From the NCBI GenBank assembly GCA_031763025.1, contig JASSKH010000022.1:716628-780627 (forward strand): a stretch of DNA of 64,000 nucleotides, read 5' to 3'. Below the pieces are notes generated by a model. That model searched no databases. It had not been told where the DNA came from and saw nothing but the letters and a program-made list of their open reading frames with translations. Source of the DNA: Macrocystis pyrifera (Eukaryota > Sar > Phaeophyceae > Laminariales > Laminariaceae). Shown here in pieces: positions 21,851-33,129 of the stretch; the stretch's first letter is position 1, and each line of letters opens with the position of its first letter. The position numbers were made by a program, and so were the translations under genes.

Positions 21851-24800
21851 ATGATGACCACAGCAGCACCAGATCCTGCTGCTGGCGGAAAAGGGGGGGT
21901 CCTTCCAAGACTCGGATTCTGCTGCGTACCGAATCGGCTGCTGCTGCTGCTGTTGCTGCTCGGTCTCGCCGTTCTGTCTTTTGGTGGGGCTACTACCACT
22001 GGTGACGAAGACATACGCACTCATCACGGCAATGCACGCCAAGGCGATAACATCGGTCTTCCTGCTGACAAATTCCGGTTTGGCTTCATACGAGGCAGTC
22101 ACGACGTCGGCGCGCGGACACTCGTGGCCCGCACTCCCGGGAGTGATACCGCCAGTTCTGAGCAGCCCATGACCACGCATCGCCTCCTCAAAGGGCTAGA
22201 CATAGCTCAAGGTGAGATGAACGATTGACGACACATTCTTACGTGGTACCTGACATTTCCGTATCATATGTCGCCGAAAAATTACACTATTATTTTTTCA
22301 GCACCCCATGCGCCCGAAAAATTAGAAATTTTCTGCAGCACCCACGGGTACGCTTGCCACCTCGCGGTGGAAGTGCGTGTTCCAATTTAAAACGAAAGTC
22401 ATCACTGCGGTGGACCAAAGCTCCATCAGTAGGTTGAGACGTATACTGTCTCAAGCCAAAATAGGCTTGTTTTCACATGTTAAGGGGGCTAAATTCCCTC
22501 ACTGACCGACAAGACGAGGAAGTGCTGGGCCCGATCTTGGGTATGGGCGCCGATTGATTGGCGTCTATGATACCTCGCAAGGCTGAACCACATTCGAATG
22601 CGGATAACTACTTTTCAATGGAATGGAGACCAAGATACTGCCATAAACGCGCGTGTGAAACTCGAATGGCGAACGTCTTCGGCAACGTCATTCGGCATGA
22701 TAAGTGTGGGGATCGAGATTTACCTCCGTCTTTCGGTCGGGAATGAAAACTCGCGGAAATACCAATCTCGATGCGGACAGTCGCCAAGGCTTTATTTTTG
22801 GTTTCGAATGCTCCTTACCTCGTTATCCATGATAAACCGTATCGTTTTCCGTCGGGGTTACGTTTTTTTTTTTAGCAGATGTCATGTATCAAGACGGGTA
22901 TGAACTGGTATCAGCGTTTGCTACCCTGGGACAGACGTCATGCATCAAGACGGTTATGACTGGTGTTAGATTTTGTCAGCCTGGCACAGTGTAATATTTG
23001 GAAATTATAAGAAGGCGCTGAAGTACCGATAGTGTGTGCGTCGAAATTCCACCGCAATTCCTCATAGCTGCTTCACGTTGGACTGGCCGCCGGCGGGCCT
23101 TACGGCGTGCAGAACGCCAATTACTGTCGTTCAATTCCTTACAGCAGGAGAAGTAGCATATAGTAAGCACGAGCATGTCGTGCGGGGAAATATAACAAAA
23201 CAATGATAAACCATTCATACCAGGTGACTACAGTGATACCGGTACCGTGTATATATGCATGAACCTATACACACGCAATCACAGATCATTCCTTCTCTTC
23301 CCTGAACATATTTTTATTTCAAGTCTTCAGCGCACGCCAAGCCAACACGACCGAGACTAAATTCGCTTTTATTGTCTGTGAACTACACTTGTCCGAGGCA
23401 CCTAACGAGTCGCCATAGAAGCCTACGAGAGACCCCTCCCTCCAAGCAAAGTGGGGGCACGCCCGCGCAGTAGAATTATGTGGCGTGGCTTGTGGGACCC
23501 GGGGTGAGCACATTGGTCCGCGGTTTGTCTGAAAGTTTCGATAAATTCACAAGAAACACAACGATCCTTCCGAGAGAGCGACATCTGCAAGTAACACAGG
23601 TCGCGCCCCCATGACAAGAAGGCCCCTAAACCGGGCACTGAATCACACCTTTCTCTCCAAATCCTGGCCGGTTTGCCACCAAAGCACCAGGATTACGTGT
23701 GATCTACTTCCACGCGTCGTAAGACACCGAGCTCAGGTCGATCGGCAATGTGTGGGTGGTACGGTGGGCAAACAGGGGCTGGACTGCAGCGCACACAGAT
23801 GCACATATTCGCAGGTCATTGGTTTGCTAGTAAGTAGGCAGCGCAGATGGAGAAATCCATACCCGGTACGAATGTGATGAAGGAAGTGGTCGGTCGCTAG
23901 GAAGGGGAACTTATCGGCCTCTGAAACGGTCCTCAACTGCATGATGTGTCAGACTTGTGGGTTTCGGGGCGAGCAGATTCATCCGTGGTTATTCTCAGCA
24001 TTTCGACACATTCACAAGAAGCATAGCCCTCCTTTCGGGAGAGGGACAACCCTCAGTCACACAGCTAGCGCTCTCGTCACAACAAAGCCCTCAAACCGGT
24101 CACTCCAACAAAATTTCTCCGAATACAGAACGGTTTGCCACCATACCAACAGTAGTATGGGTGCCCTACTTTCACGCGTCGTACAGCACTCTGTTCATTT
24201 CTTCACCATAATTTTTTTGTTCCATGCCGGGTTCGTATGTGATAACTGTGGTTGGTTGCTAGGAAGCGGATACATTTAGGGAGCCTCTTCGCTTCGTTCG
24301 TTCGCTCCCGAAAAGATCCTCACTACTGCAAGGTGGCATGATGTGGCGTGGCTTGTGGATTTCGGGGGGAGCAGATTCGTGGCTTTTCTGGGACCTTCTC
24401 TCCGAACGCAGATCGTTTTGCAGCCGTATCGTCAGCAGTACGTGTGCCCTATTGACGTTCCATTACGGCACCGGGCTAACGGCGACCGACGCAATGTGGG
24501 TGGCATGGTGGGTAAACAGGGGCTGGACTGCCGCGCATACAGATACGGCCATACGGGGCCGCACACTCATGGTCTTACCTGATCGCCCATAAGGTTCTGG
24601 TCGCAAATATAATGATCGCTTGGTATTGATTTTAATTATTAAACGGTCCTTATGTTTACGCCCAGAGTAGTATTTTTTTGCCATGTGCCAAAGTATCCTC
24701 ATTGGGTGTTTTAAAGGCTCCAATTAGGTTTGGCCAATCAGCAGCACTATACGCGCGGCGAGATCCATATGCGCGGCGCGATTAGGCTGGCATGCTGCAT

Positions 24801-26067
24801 GCTGCCGCCATCCTCTGCCTGTGAGCCTGAAACAAGGCGCGGGTACGACACAAACTCAGATGCTTGCAGCAACTCAAAGGCGAAGAGGCGCTGGGCAAGC
24901 TGCTGGTTGTGGTGGAGGTACTTCTTCGCAATGTTGGTATTCAGCTGGTGCTGGTGGGGATACAAAACCTTGGCGTGGCGGGATGAAAACCTGTAGTCAC
25001 CAGGGAGCGCTTCCAGATCCCCTGAGCAAGAAGGCCTGCACGGGAGAGGGGGGGCGTCTATGTAGCAGGTGCGTGCGTATGTTGTCGTGTTGTGTCACAT
25101 GCTGCTTGTGTGCTCCCTGGCAATACGAGTAATCTACCACCTTCGAGTGTCGCCTGTTGGTATAGCAGTTTTACACCTGCTACCTAACAGAGTGCTGCAC
25201 CACAACGAAACTGTACCGTACGTACTATTAATACTGCTGCTGTATGTTCGTACCTACCTGCTGTTCGAGTACCGCAGGAGTCCCTCCAGCAGATCTTTGA
25301 GACTGCTTGTGCCGTACGGGCTTCACAATGGTATCTGTGCTCATACCGTCTACCACAACAGCAGCAGTTTCCTGAATTTTTCACGCCTCCCGTACTGACT
25401 GCACGTATATACTTGTACCAGTGTGCGCAGGAGAGGTACTGCACTGCTGTTATACCAAGTACTGACTGCTGTAAGAGAATGTTGCCTACGAGGGAGGCAC
25501 CTGTTTGGTGCGTCACAACTTGCACGGCTGCCGTGTGCCTGTCGCAACCTGCGCAGCAATCCCTCCAGTAGATGGCTGTCGCCTGCACCCCACGAGCTCC
25601 CACTACACTTTACCTACCATTACACAAGGCAGCAACCGTGGTCTGCATTGTTTTTCTATGGTTGGGAGATGTGTTTTTATGAAGAAAGCGCAGAGGAATT
25701 CGAGGCGGTGGAGCAGGCCTTCCGCCACAAGGTCAGGAGTCAAGACCATGTAGACATGAAAGACGAGTCCGAGTGGCATCGCTTCATTTATACGTACCGA
25801 AGGATGGCTTCAACGGTATACGTGAAATTCACGTCGTGTGCGAGACTTGATCCCATTTAAGTTCGTCGAGTGCCGTGTTGCCGAGTGAATATACGGCCGC
25901 AACGTGGCAAGGATTTTGACTGGGTTTCCCCTCAAGTAAGTTGACACTGTTCCGCACAACATATGACGTTGTCACTGGTGTTTTGTCCTATTCTTGTTCG
26001 TTGCCACCTCTATCAGGATGATCCCGTCATCATGAACATGATGAGATTTTCTTCTGAGCTCAAATAG
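21851..26067 (+). CDS. Probable type II membrane (Golgi) protein, function unknown, split gene
   Basis: Seen: exon 1 (21851-22211) starts at ATG ATG and encodes a short cytosolic stretch, a strong membrane anchor (residues about 29-46, RLLLLLLLLGLAVLSFGG, partly from CTG repeats) and a hydrophilic stem. It ends at donor GTGAGA in phase 1. Exon 2 starts at 22302 after an ideal acceptor (TATTTTTTCAG), fits that phase and reads APEKLEIFCSTHGYACHL; its end is near 22366-22378. Further fitting exons are 25633-25815 (WSALFFYGWEMCFYEESAEE..., phase 0 at both ends), possibly 25912-25935, and a terminal exon 26017-26067 ending MMRFSSELK stop after a 77 bp intron. Inferred: anchored lumenal enzyme, as is typical of Golgi glycosyltransferases or sulfotransferases. 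No catalytic motif identified. The link from exon 2 to 25633 spans a repeat-filled 3.2 kb intron and exons may be missing. An antisense frame at 21803-22180 is probably a shadow. Confidence 0.45.
22560..23300. other. Intronic stretch without recognised content
   Basis: Short frames only. A phrase GTCATGTATCAAGACGG / GTCATGCATCAAGACGG repeats at about 22881 and 22928. Confidence 0.35.
23300..24580 (+). repeat. Tandem array of an about 470 bp repeat (three units)
   Basis: Units start at about 23478, 23941 and 24338 with a phrase close to TGATGTGGCGTGGCTTGTGG. Each contains GGTTTGCCACCA or its variant and ends with GTGGTCGGTCGCTAGGAAG followed by CTGAAACGGTCCTC or similar. The third unit has an internal deletion. 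The same family forms a second array at 28990-29860. Confidence 0.7.
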
Positions 26068-26371
26068 TATCGGCGGCCCACTTGGTGGGTCCAATCTGCT
26101 TAAAGACCCAGCAATATTTGCTGAGGGAGGAAGCGAGGAAGGCTGCATGCCAAGGCTGACTGACAGACTGACTGATTCCGATGGCCTGCCAATATAGTAT
26201 CCAGGTAAGGGAGTATTCTACGGCTGGCTTTCTAATGTATCAGCGTGCTTGCAGTACAAATGGTCCAGAAGAGTGTATATGCATCTGCTCGCTTGCAGGG
26301 AGATTCTTTGGCCGCTCTTGATCACCACGATCTTGATATTGCTGACGTAGGGAGTGGGGGGGGGTGCACTA

Positions 26372-26475
26372 TTACGAGGGACCATGGTAAATAGGACCAA
26401 ATATTTTGAGTAAAAACAGCGAAATGTATAGGTTTTGTGCTTACCGTAGGTCCTATTTTATGTGGTCCCTTGTAA
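26372..26475 (+). mobile_element. MITE, TA-flanked, copy 1 of 4
   Basis: A 104 bp element with long imperfect terminal inverted repeats (TTACGAGGGACCATGGTAAA at the left, its complement at the right). It is bounded by TA on both sides and has an internal TATAGGTTTT. A TA target duplication suggests the Tc1/mariner superfamily. No coding capacity. Confidence 0.75.
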
Positions 26476-26483
26476 TAAATATC

Positions 26484-26550
26484 ATGAATGGTCGTAGTCG
26501 TACGACCATAGACCCTCGCATCCCTATCATGCAGGGACGGAGCATGACTT
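26484..26550 (+). repeat. Dispersed repeat with GGTCGTAGTCGTACGACC palindrome
   Basis: ATGAATGGTCGTAGTCGTAC, then CATAGACC, CGCATCCCTA and GGGACGGAGCA, match 61986-62055 with few differences. The first part can fold into a short hairpin. Confidence 0.6.
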
Positions 26551-26599
26551 TCAAAGGGGGGGTATGAGCAGCTGGTACACGGGGCCATGCAGGAATAAT

Positions 26600-28200
26600 T
26601 TGATCGAGTGCTGGATACGGTGCCACTGACTTAATCAGTGTTTTTGTTCCGACAGTGAAACGCAATATTTGCTGTTGCCTTCATAGGTTGTACTCGCCCG
26701 TGTGAAATAGTCGTCTTCGTTCTGTTGGGCAACGCGAAGTATCCGAACTGGGTTTCCACAATATCTTTCTGTGACGTTGGGGCCCGATCCAGTTATCGCA
26801 GCAGATTGCCAAACGCGCGGGAGTTATTGGATGTCAAACGTGCTGGAGGTATTGAGGAATTATGTCACGATAGAATCAATGCTACTACGCAGTCCTGGAG
26901 CTTGATGCATACCCCTCGAGCAGGGCTGTTTCGCTTCCGATTTGCTCGAGTCGCCTGCCGCCCTAGTAAAACATACCGGCCACCCCTCCAAGCCCAGCAC
27001 CACTTTAACGGCGCTCGTCGTACCGACGGAGCTCTGTACACTTTCCTAATCCGTCATTGAAGTGTACGATGTCGTCGCGGATATGGAAGCGGAAAGATAT
27101 TGCGGTCGTCTCGATTTTGAGCAACAAGGCCGGCCACCTTGAGGCGTACGATTAAACATCGAACATAACCTAGCCCGTTTTCTTCAGTTCTGGGTGCTCA
27201 AGCGAGGCCCTATACCGTTCTGGTAATGTATGTACTGTTTTTGGGCTAGCATGACACGTGCTACCCATTTCCCGCGCCCCACGGGTGGTGACGCAGGCAT
27301 CAGCAGGGAAGCGCCAAGACCCGTTCGAGAGAAATATGAGCACATCAGGACAAGCTGCGCGCTCCCGTGGATATCGGAGGTCCTGCACGCGCCACGCGTG
27401 GTAGAATGAATCGACGACGACCTTCAGTTCAAACAGAGAGTACGCAGAACATCAAGCTGTTCGAGATTAGGGGACACCAGAGTATTGCTGTGCAGTCATC
27501 AATGACATCGGCGTTTTCGCGCGTTTGCCCGTCGTATCAACTGGGTATCTTATGACAGCGGGGGCATAAAAATAACGCCAGAATCAGTTGTTTGGATAAC
27601 AAGGTGGGAGGGCACATTCACTGCTGTGTACCAGACGAGCGTTGCCGTGACTAGAGACAGTCGACGGAGAAGAACGCCATCTGTAAATTCAGTCGGCGGT
27701 GCGAGTTGGATGCGCCTGAGACGAAATACATCAGGTGGGCTTCATTTATGGCCGGTCGCACAGCAATAGTAGTGTGTGTCAAGTGCAGGCAATATGGAGA
27801 GTACTACTCATATCAAACTATATGATATGATGTACGACGCGTGCAGCGTGTATATTGACTCCATATGTTTCAAGTAGATATCATAGGTTGTAGCCGACCT
27901 TATTTTACCCCTTTGAGAAAATATGATGGTGTTTTCTTGTGCTGCGCATTTTGCCAGTCAACGCTTTCACGTGCCTTTATTGTTTCGCACGAATTGTAGG
28001 TATACTCTCCATGCAACTACACCCGACACTTTCGGTCGGTGCACAGCGTTCAAGAGCGGGGTGCGCTTGAGCTATGTGTGAAGAGCGTTTTTTTTGTTTG
28101 TATGCTTTGGGGGGGGGCTGTGGGAGCAGTGGTCAACGAAGACTGCCTCTGCGCGGTTCAACCAAATAGAATTCACGACTGCTACGACTGTCGAGGGGCA
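26600..28200 (+). other. Mostly unassigned sequence with one possible exon
   Basis: Around 26760-26895 one plus-strand frame reads with good protein character (TLGPDPVIAADCQTRGSYWM, then SNVLEVLRNYVTIE), but I found no clear acceptor in front of it. The rest (27060-28200) has only short frames. This may be an exon of the gene to the left or right. Confidence 0.25.
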
Positions 28201-28221
28201 AACCTTTAACAACGTCAAAAC

Positions 28222-30385
28222 ATGATACCACATTATGGAACAAAGAAATTACTCGATATTGTCGATATGTACCACGTACAAGAGAAGATGCGAAAGGCAC
28301 ATCTTTGTGTTTCCATCTTACATGGCGTTTATACTTCTTCATTTCACTCGGTCGGCAAAGCTGCTCACTCACGGTGAGTGTGCTCGTGGTGTTGTCGACC
28401 AATCAATTCAGAATTCAAAGAAGAAAAGGAAGAAGACCTATCTGTACAGGCAGAGCGAACTAAAAAAGAGAGAGTGCACCGCATCTCTGTTGTGTGCGAG
28501 TATGAATGGTCGCCAAAGATCCATTGTACGCAAGTCTTGCAGCACTAATATAGAGATACATGAGGCAAGGCTGCACATGCGGTACGTAGGCCTTGTGCGC
28601 TCGTAAGAAAAACAAAAAAAAACGGAAACAAAACTAAATCCTGCTGCACTCAAAACACACCAGTACCACCGCAAATGCGAGCGCAAAATCGAGATGGCTT
28701 GCAACGAGACAAGTCCCACGCGTTAGCCAAAGATGGCCCGCTTCTGCAGATACCAGGTTTGTGGAAATCGGTAACGTATAGCTCTCGCAATCGGTAATGC
28801 AAAAACACGACTATTACAGGCAGATACTCGTCAAATATTGGGAGCCTGCACACATCACGTTTTGTTTGTTCGCTTCGCTCCCAACTATTTTTATGCGCTT
28901 CGCGCCAAATGAGTTTAATTGCCTATCGGATGTAAGACCATGAAAGTGCGGCCAGATACGGAGATTTACAGATTATCGGGTTAACATCAACTAGTAAGTG
29001 CTTCGCTGGTGGAGAAATTCCATACCCAGTGCGTCTGTGACAAAGTTAATGGTTGGTCGCTGGGAAGAGCATACGCTCTTCGGCCCCAAAATATATCTCC
29101 ACCATTGCGAAGGAACATGGTGTGGCGTGGTTTGTGGAATTCGGGGCGAGAAGATTCGCCCGTGGTTCTTCTCAGAGTTTCGATAAATGCACAAGAAACA
29201 CGGCGGCCCTTTCGAGAGAGACAATTGTTAGTCACACAGCTGGTGTTCGCATCACGAACAGACCCCCATATTAGGCACGTAGTCGCGCATCTAGTCATAT
29301 TATGCTCGCCGAATACATACCGGTTTGCCACCATACCGCCAGCTATGCGTGTGCCCTGACTCATGTCGATCTGCTGGGTCCCAAATTTTGGGCCTGCAGC
29401 GGTTGGCATGCCGCGGATACAGATATACGGATTAAGTATGTATCACCAAGTACTATAGATAAGAGCCTCGTCGATCGAGAAATTCCATTCCCGGTATGTA
29501 CTATTGACCCGTGAGAAATACAATTTGTTGGTCGCTGGGAAAGGAGCTCGCCGGCTCCCGAAACCGCTTTCATTGCATGATTGCGCTGAAGTAATGGGGA
29601 TCAGGGTTCATCGAACTAGCCTCGCTAATCCTCCTACTAATTAATATCTACATTATCAGGCTGGACCGGCTACCGGCGTTGCCGGGTATATGTCATACTA
29701 AGCTCCTCACTACTCACTACACTATACCTACCTGTCAATACGCAGTCCAGGTGAAATGTGATACATGGTACCGGATACCCCAGTGACGTAAACATCTATC
29801 ACAACTCAATCACAGGTTGCTCTCCGAATTCAGACCGGTTTGCCACCATGCATACAATTTTGCACTATTAAATCGATGCATATATTATCCACCGCGATAC
29901 ACTGCGCACTGTGTCCATCGATGGCCACCGTCGACCCCCATATGTAGTGTGAGGAGTCTACGAACTACTGTACAGCCAATAGCGACCACAATGAATGGTG
30001 CAAGTTTTCCACCTATAGTCATTGTCTGTGACAATAGCCTTCATCGACTGACTAGCGACGATTGCTTCCCGAGCACTATGTTAGGAAAGGAATTTGTCGG
30101 TGTACGTGACCGATGACAATAGACTCGTTCATTGTACCAATGCATAATGTTCTTGCCGTGTCCACGGTCTGCTTTACAGGCTGTGATTCATGCGCAGACT
30201 TACGGCATACCGACTCGTTACCTGCTCGGTCAACTCTGCTCATGACTTTGCCTGGCTGTTGTACTCCCTTATTTTAATCAGAAAAACTGGTATTCCCTAG
30301 TCGCACGAAAAGTCGCAGCAGAGTCGGGCGCCCGGTTTTACTGCAGACCAATGAATACACAGACAAGCTGATAGCAATACTTAGG
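28222..30385 (+). CDS. Fragmentary gene with a polysaccharide pyruvyl transferase-like motif
   Basis: Three candidate exons. (a) About 28222-28373: reads LLDIVDMYHVQEKMRKAHL then CVSILHGVYTSSF and ends at a consensus donor (CACG|GTGAGT). (b) From 30180: follows a good acceptor (GCTTTACAG) and reads AVIHAQTYGIPTRYLLGQ. (c) About 30326-30385: reads RPVLLQTNEYTDKLIAIL and ends at donor GTAAGC. Known: polysaccharide pyruvyl transferases carry a conserved RLHG..IA...GIP segment; both (a) and (b) resemble parts of it. The phases of (a) and (b) do not join directly, so at least one exon is missing or they belong to different genes. Repeats of the 470 bp family lie between them. Treat as a lead. Confidence 0.3.
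28990..29860 (+). repeat. Second array of the about 470 bp repeat family
   Basis: It starts with a unit tail (28998-29100), then an almost full unit (29118-29580) and a separated fragment at 29818-29950 (GAATTCAGACCGGTTTGCCACCATGC). It matches the array at 23300-24580 in order and content, with more divergence. Confidence 0.65.
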
Positions 30386-31119
30386 TAAGCACTCGTTTAT
30401 ACCAGTGTCCATTATTCCCCCTTACAGCCAGGACGCTTACACTGTAGGTCACCACAGTACGCCACGAATCCTTCTGTCCAATGCGGCCCTCGCGTGCTGT
30501 TTTCTTCGTCATCCGGCGCAAAGCTTGTTTCCTCCTCCTTGTTTGCTTGCACAAATCTAAGTACGTTCTCTCTACAGCAGTACAACTTTGAATCTTGTTT
30601 TATAGGGCGGTATGCGTATTGTTCGTTTTATATTACTTGATGTAGCCGCCCCACCTACTCCTAATTTCTCGTCCTTGCTACCGTACATGCGTACCCACGC
30701 AGCGGCCAGCGTCTGCACTCCTCGGGCTTAGCCATAGCGCTATATATCTACTGTAATGATGATCCCTCTCCGCTTTCCAGGAGTTGACTCCTTGGCGTTA
30801 AACACATCACCGCCACATCACGCAATCCTTACGTAATGAGCTCACCAGCTAGACTGCGCGCGATTTCCCTCTCTTCCGAGGCTGAGGCTCGAGGCTGGCA
30901 TGACTGACCATACACCACTGCGAGCTCTGACGTACTTATTGTTCGCCCCACTCGGAGATCGGGCCAGGCTGAGGCGTGGAGGAGGCACTCATGGACATTG
31001 TTTAAGTGTCATAAGAACCTTAGCCTAGCACGGTTTTACGGTGTGTATCATGTCACGGTATCGTCTTCTACCGTACACGTTTCGTCTGCACCCAGCCTTC
31101 CGCCCCCTGTCAAATGGGA

Positions 31120-32030
31120 ACCGATGAGTGTAAGTAAAAGTAAAATTGCTTCCATGAAATAAAAACAACTTCAATGGAAGCTGGGTTTACTTCGACGGAA
31201 GCAAAGAATGGATGAAACCTTCCCACAACGTCCATGGAAGCACTCATCGATTCCCATGGCAACAAATGTACTGCCATCGAGGTTGGATTCACTTACATGG
31301 AAGTTTGTGTAAGCTTCCATAGAATCTGCCCCCATGGGATACTCCACTATTGTCCCTACCGCCCTGCTCCCGATTGGTACCTTGACCCGGGACGTGGCCC
31401 CTTCCAATTTAGCACCCTGCTCCCTCACCAAAGGCGCAAAAATGCTATTAACCCTCCGCAGGAGCCGCCGGAAGTACACCGGTCACTCGGAAGTACACCG
31501 GTCACTCGATTCCCAGGAACCATGCAAGTGAACATGCTGCCAGGGGAGCGACAATAATTCCATGGAAGGAAAACAATCTTGCGATGGGAGTAAAACAATT
31601 TCCACGAAAGTAAGATGTTTCTTCCACATGTACGTCTACTATGGTAAAGGCATCTTTGGAGGCTGGTGGAAGTATTGGAAGTCGGTGGACTCTTGTGGAC
31701 GTCAATGGCAGCTTCCACCGAAGGTGATCGTAGAGGCTTCGGTTGTTGAAGGCTTCCTTTTCCACCAAAGTTCAAGTTGCTGAAAGTTTTCATTTCCTCC
31801 ACTTCCACCGACGTGGATTTTTCCACGTACTTCCATAGAAGGAAATGTTGAATACATGGCAGCGACCAAACTTTCACGGAAGCGAAAACACTTTCGCAGA
31901 AGTAAACTCTACATCTATGAAAGTTATTTTATTCCACGGTAGTAAATGTGCAGCTTCTATGGAAGCCAATTTTGCTTTCATGGAAGTGCGTCGCAACTGC
32001 CATGGAAGGACCATTCGACGAGGAAAATAA
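31120..32030. repeat. Palindrome-rich dispersed repeat (TTCCATGGAAG family), copy 2
   Basis: Same organisation as 3420-4380: many CTTCCATGGAAG-like inverted phrases around a central block (31330-31480) with CTTGACCCGGGACGTGGCCC and CACCCTGCTCCCT. It lies just upstream of the proposed 5' end of the sulfotransferase gene. Confidence 0.65.
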
Positions 32031-32316
32031 CGTGGTGGACCCGGCTCGCCACACCACGAGTTTGCCGAGCCGCACCTATATTCGCTAGTGATTCTTGGGA
32101 ACAGACCGCGCGTATGCGACTACTGCAGTTAGCGCTCACCACGGACAACCGGTGGCCTTTCTGCCCGGCCAAAACACCGGCTCAGCCGAGGCAGTGGATA
32201 CCACTTGGATAGTCCCGTGGCATCCCTGCCCGATTGAAACCCGCGTCAGCCGTCACCGGAACGGTCGGCATTGTTAACCGTTGGGGTAATTCGCAGAACA
32301 CTTCTGACGGTCGTAC

Positions 32317-33052
32317 ATGGCGATCACAGTAAAACCGAACGAAGCAACCAAGGCCGCCGAAATTCGTCAGGTGTCGAAACGAAACGGTGAGGAGATGTAC
32401 GCGACACACAAACAGAAACGTACTACTCGTGCTGCGGCACATTTACACTAGACGACGGATACGATCGAACTGGTCATTGTTTGTGTCGCGTAGTGTGGGA
32501 GATCGGGCAAGCCTCATCCCTCCTTCGGCTCGCTATTCGCATCGGAAAGGAAGGCCTCAAGTAGGAAACTCGGGTGATCCTGACAGATACAAGCTATAGA
32601 GGATAGTCACTCGTACTGGGGACTACGCCCGCCTCCATCGTTCTTCTCGGTTACTTTTCTTCGTCTCTACTCTCTTGTCCCTCTTTTCCTCTTCTCCATG
32701 GCCACCCGTTGGTCGCATAAGCACACCCCAAAGTATCCATAGATGTCTTTATTTATACATTCTTGTTTCTTACTTATCACAAGTTGTTCTCATAGTAGTC
32801 GTAGGTCTGCTACATTTCCATCTCTTCTCGCAAAGCAAAGCCTCATTGAACTCCCTCCTAGCCCTCAGGCAGGGGCACTGGATGCGCGGTGTTTGCCTGC
32901 AGCGATTCGCACAAGACATGGGATGACTTGGTTAATAAAATAGCAGCAATAAAGCGCGGGTACAGCTGCAATGATGTACGGTACTACGCATTGGGACGAG
33001 CCTTGAAATGTTGCTGCTTCCTTCGCTTGCAAAACCTGTTCCACGTCGGCCC
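32317..33052 (+). CDS. Candidate 5' exons of the sulfotransferase gene (or of a separate small gene)
   Basis: An ATG at 32317 opens MAITVKPNEATKAAEIRQVS and the frame ends at donor GTGAGG (32387) in phase 1. A fitting second segment begins after AG near 32945-32948 and reads IKRGYSCNDVRYYALGRALK followed by LRLQNLFHVG. Ending it at GTGAAT (about 33053) would leave a 77 bp intron and join exon 33130 in phase 0. The minus strand over 32865-33170 also has an open frame, so coding strand is not certain. No signal peptide or membrane anchor is visible, which is unusual for a Golgi sulfotransferase. Confidence 0.3.
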
Positions 33053-33129
33053 TGTGAATGTTCTTGCATGCGCTAGATACAACTGGTTTCCCGATCGCGA
33101 CGGACGGTTCTGGAGGGAACGGTTCACAG

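Noticed and set aside
21803-22180. Minus-strand frame with a poly-Q run and a hydrophobic segment
   Set aside because: It overlaps the better-supported plus-strand exon, which has an ATG, a membrane anchor and matched splice sites. The poly-Q comes from the same CAG/CTG repeat.
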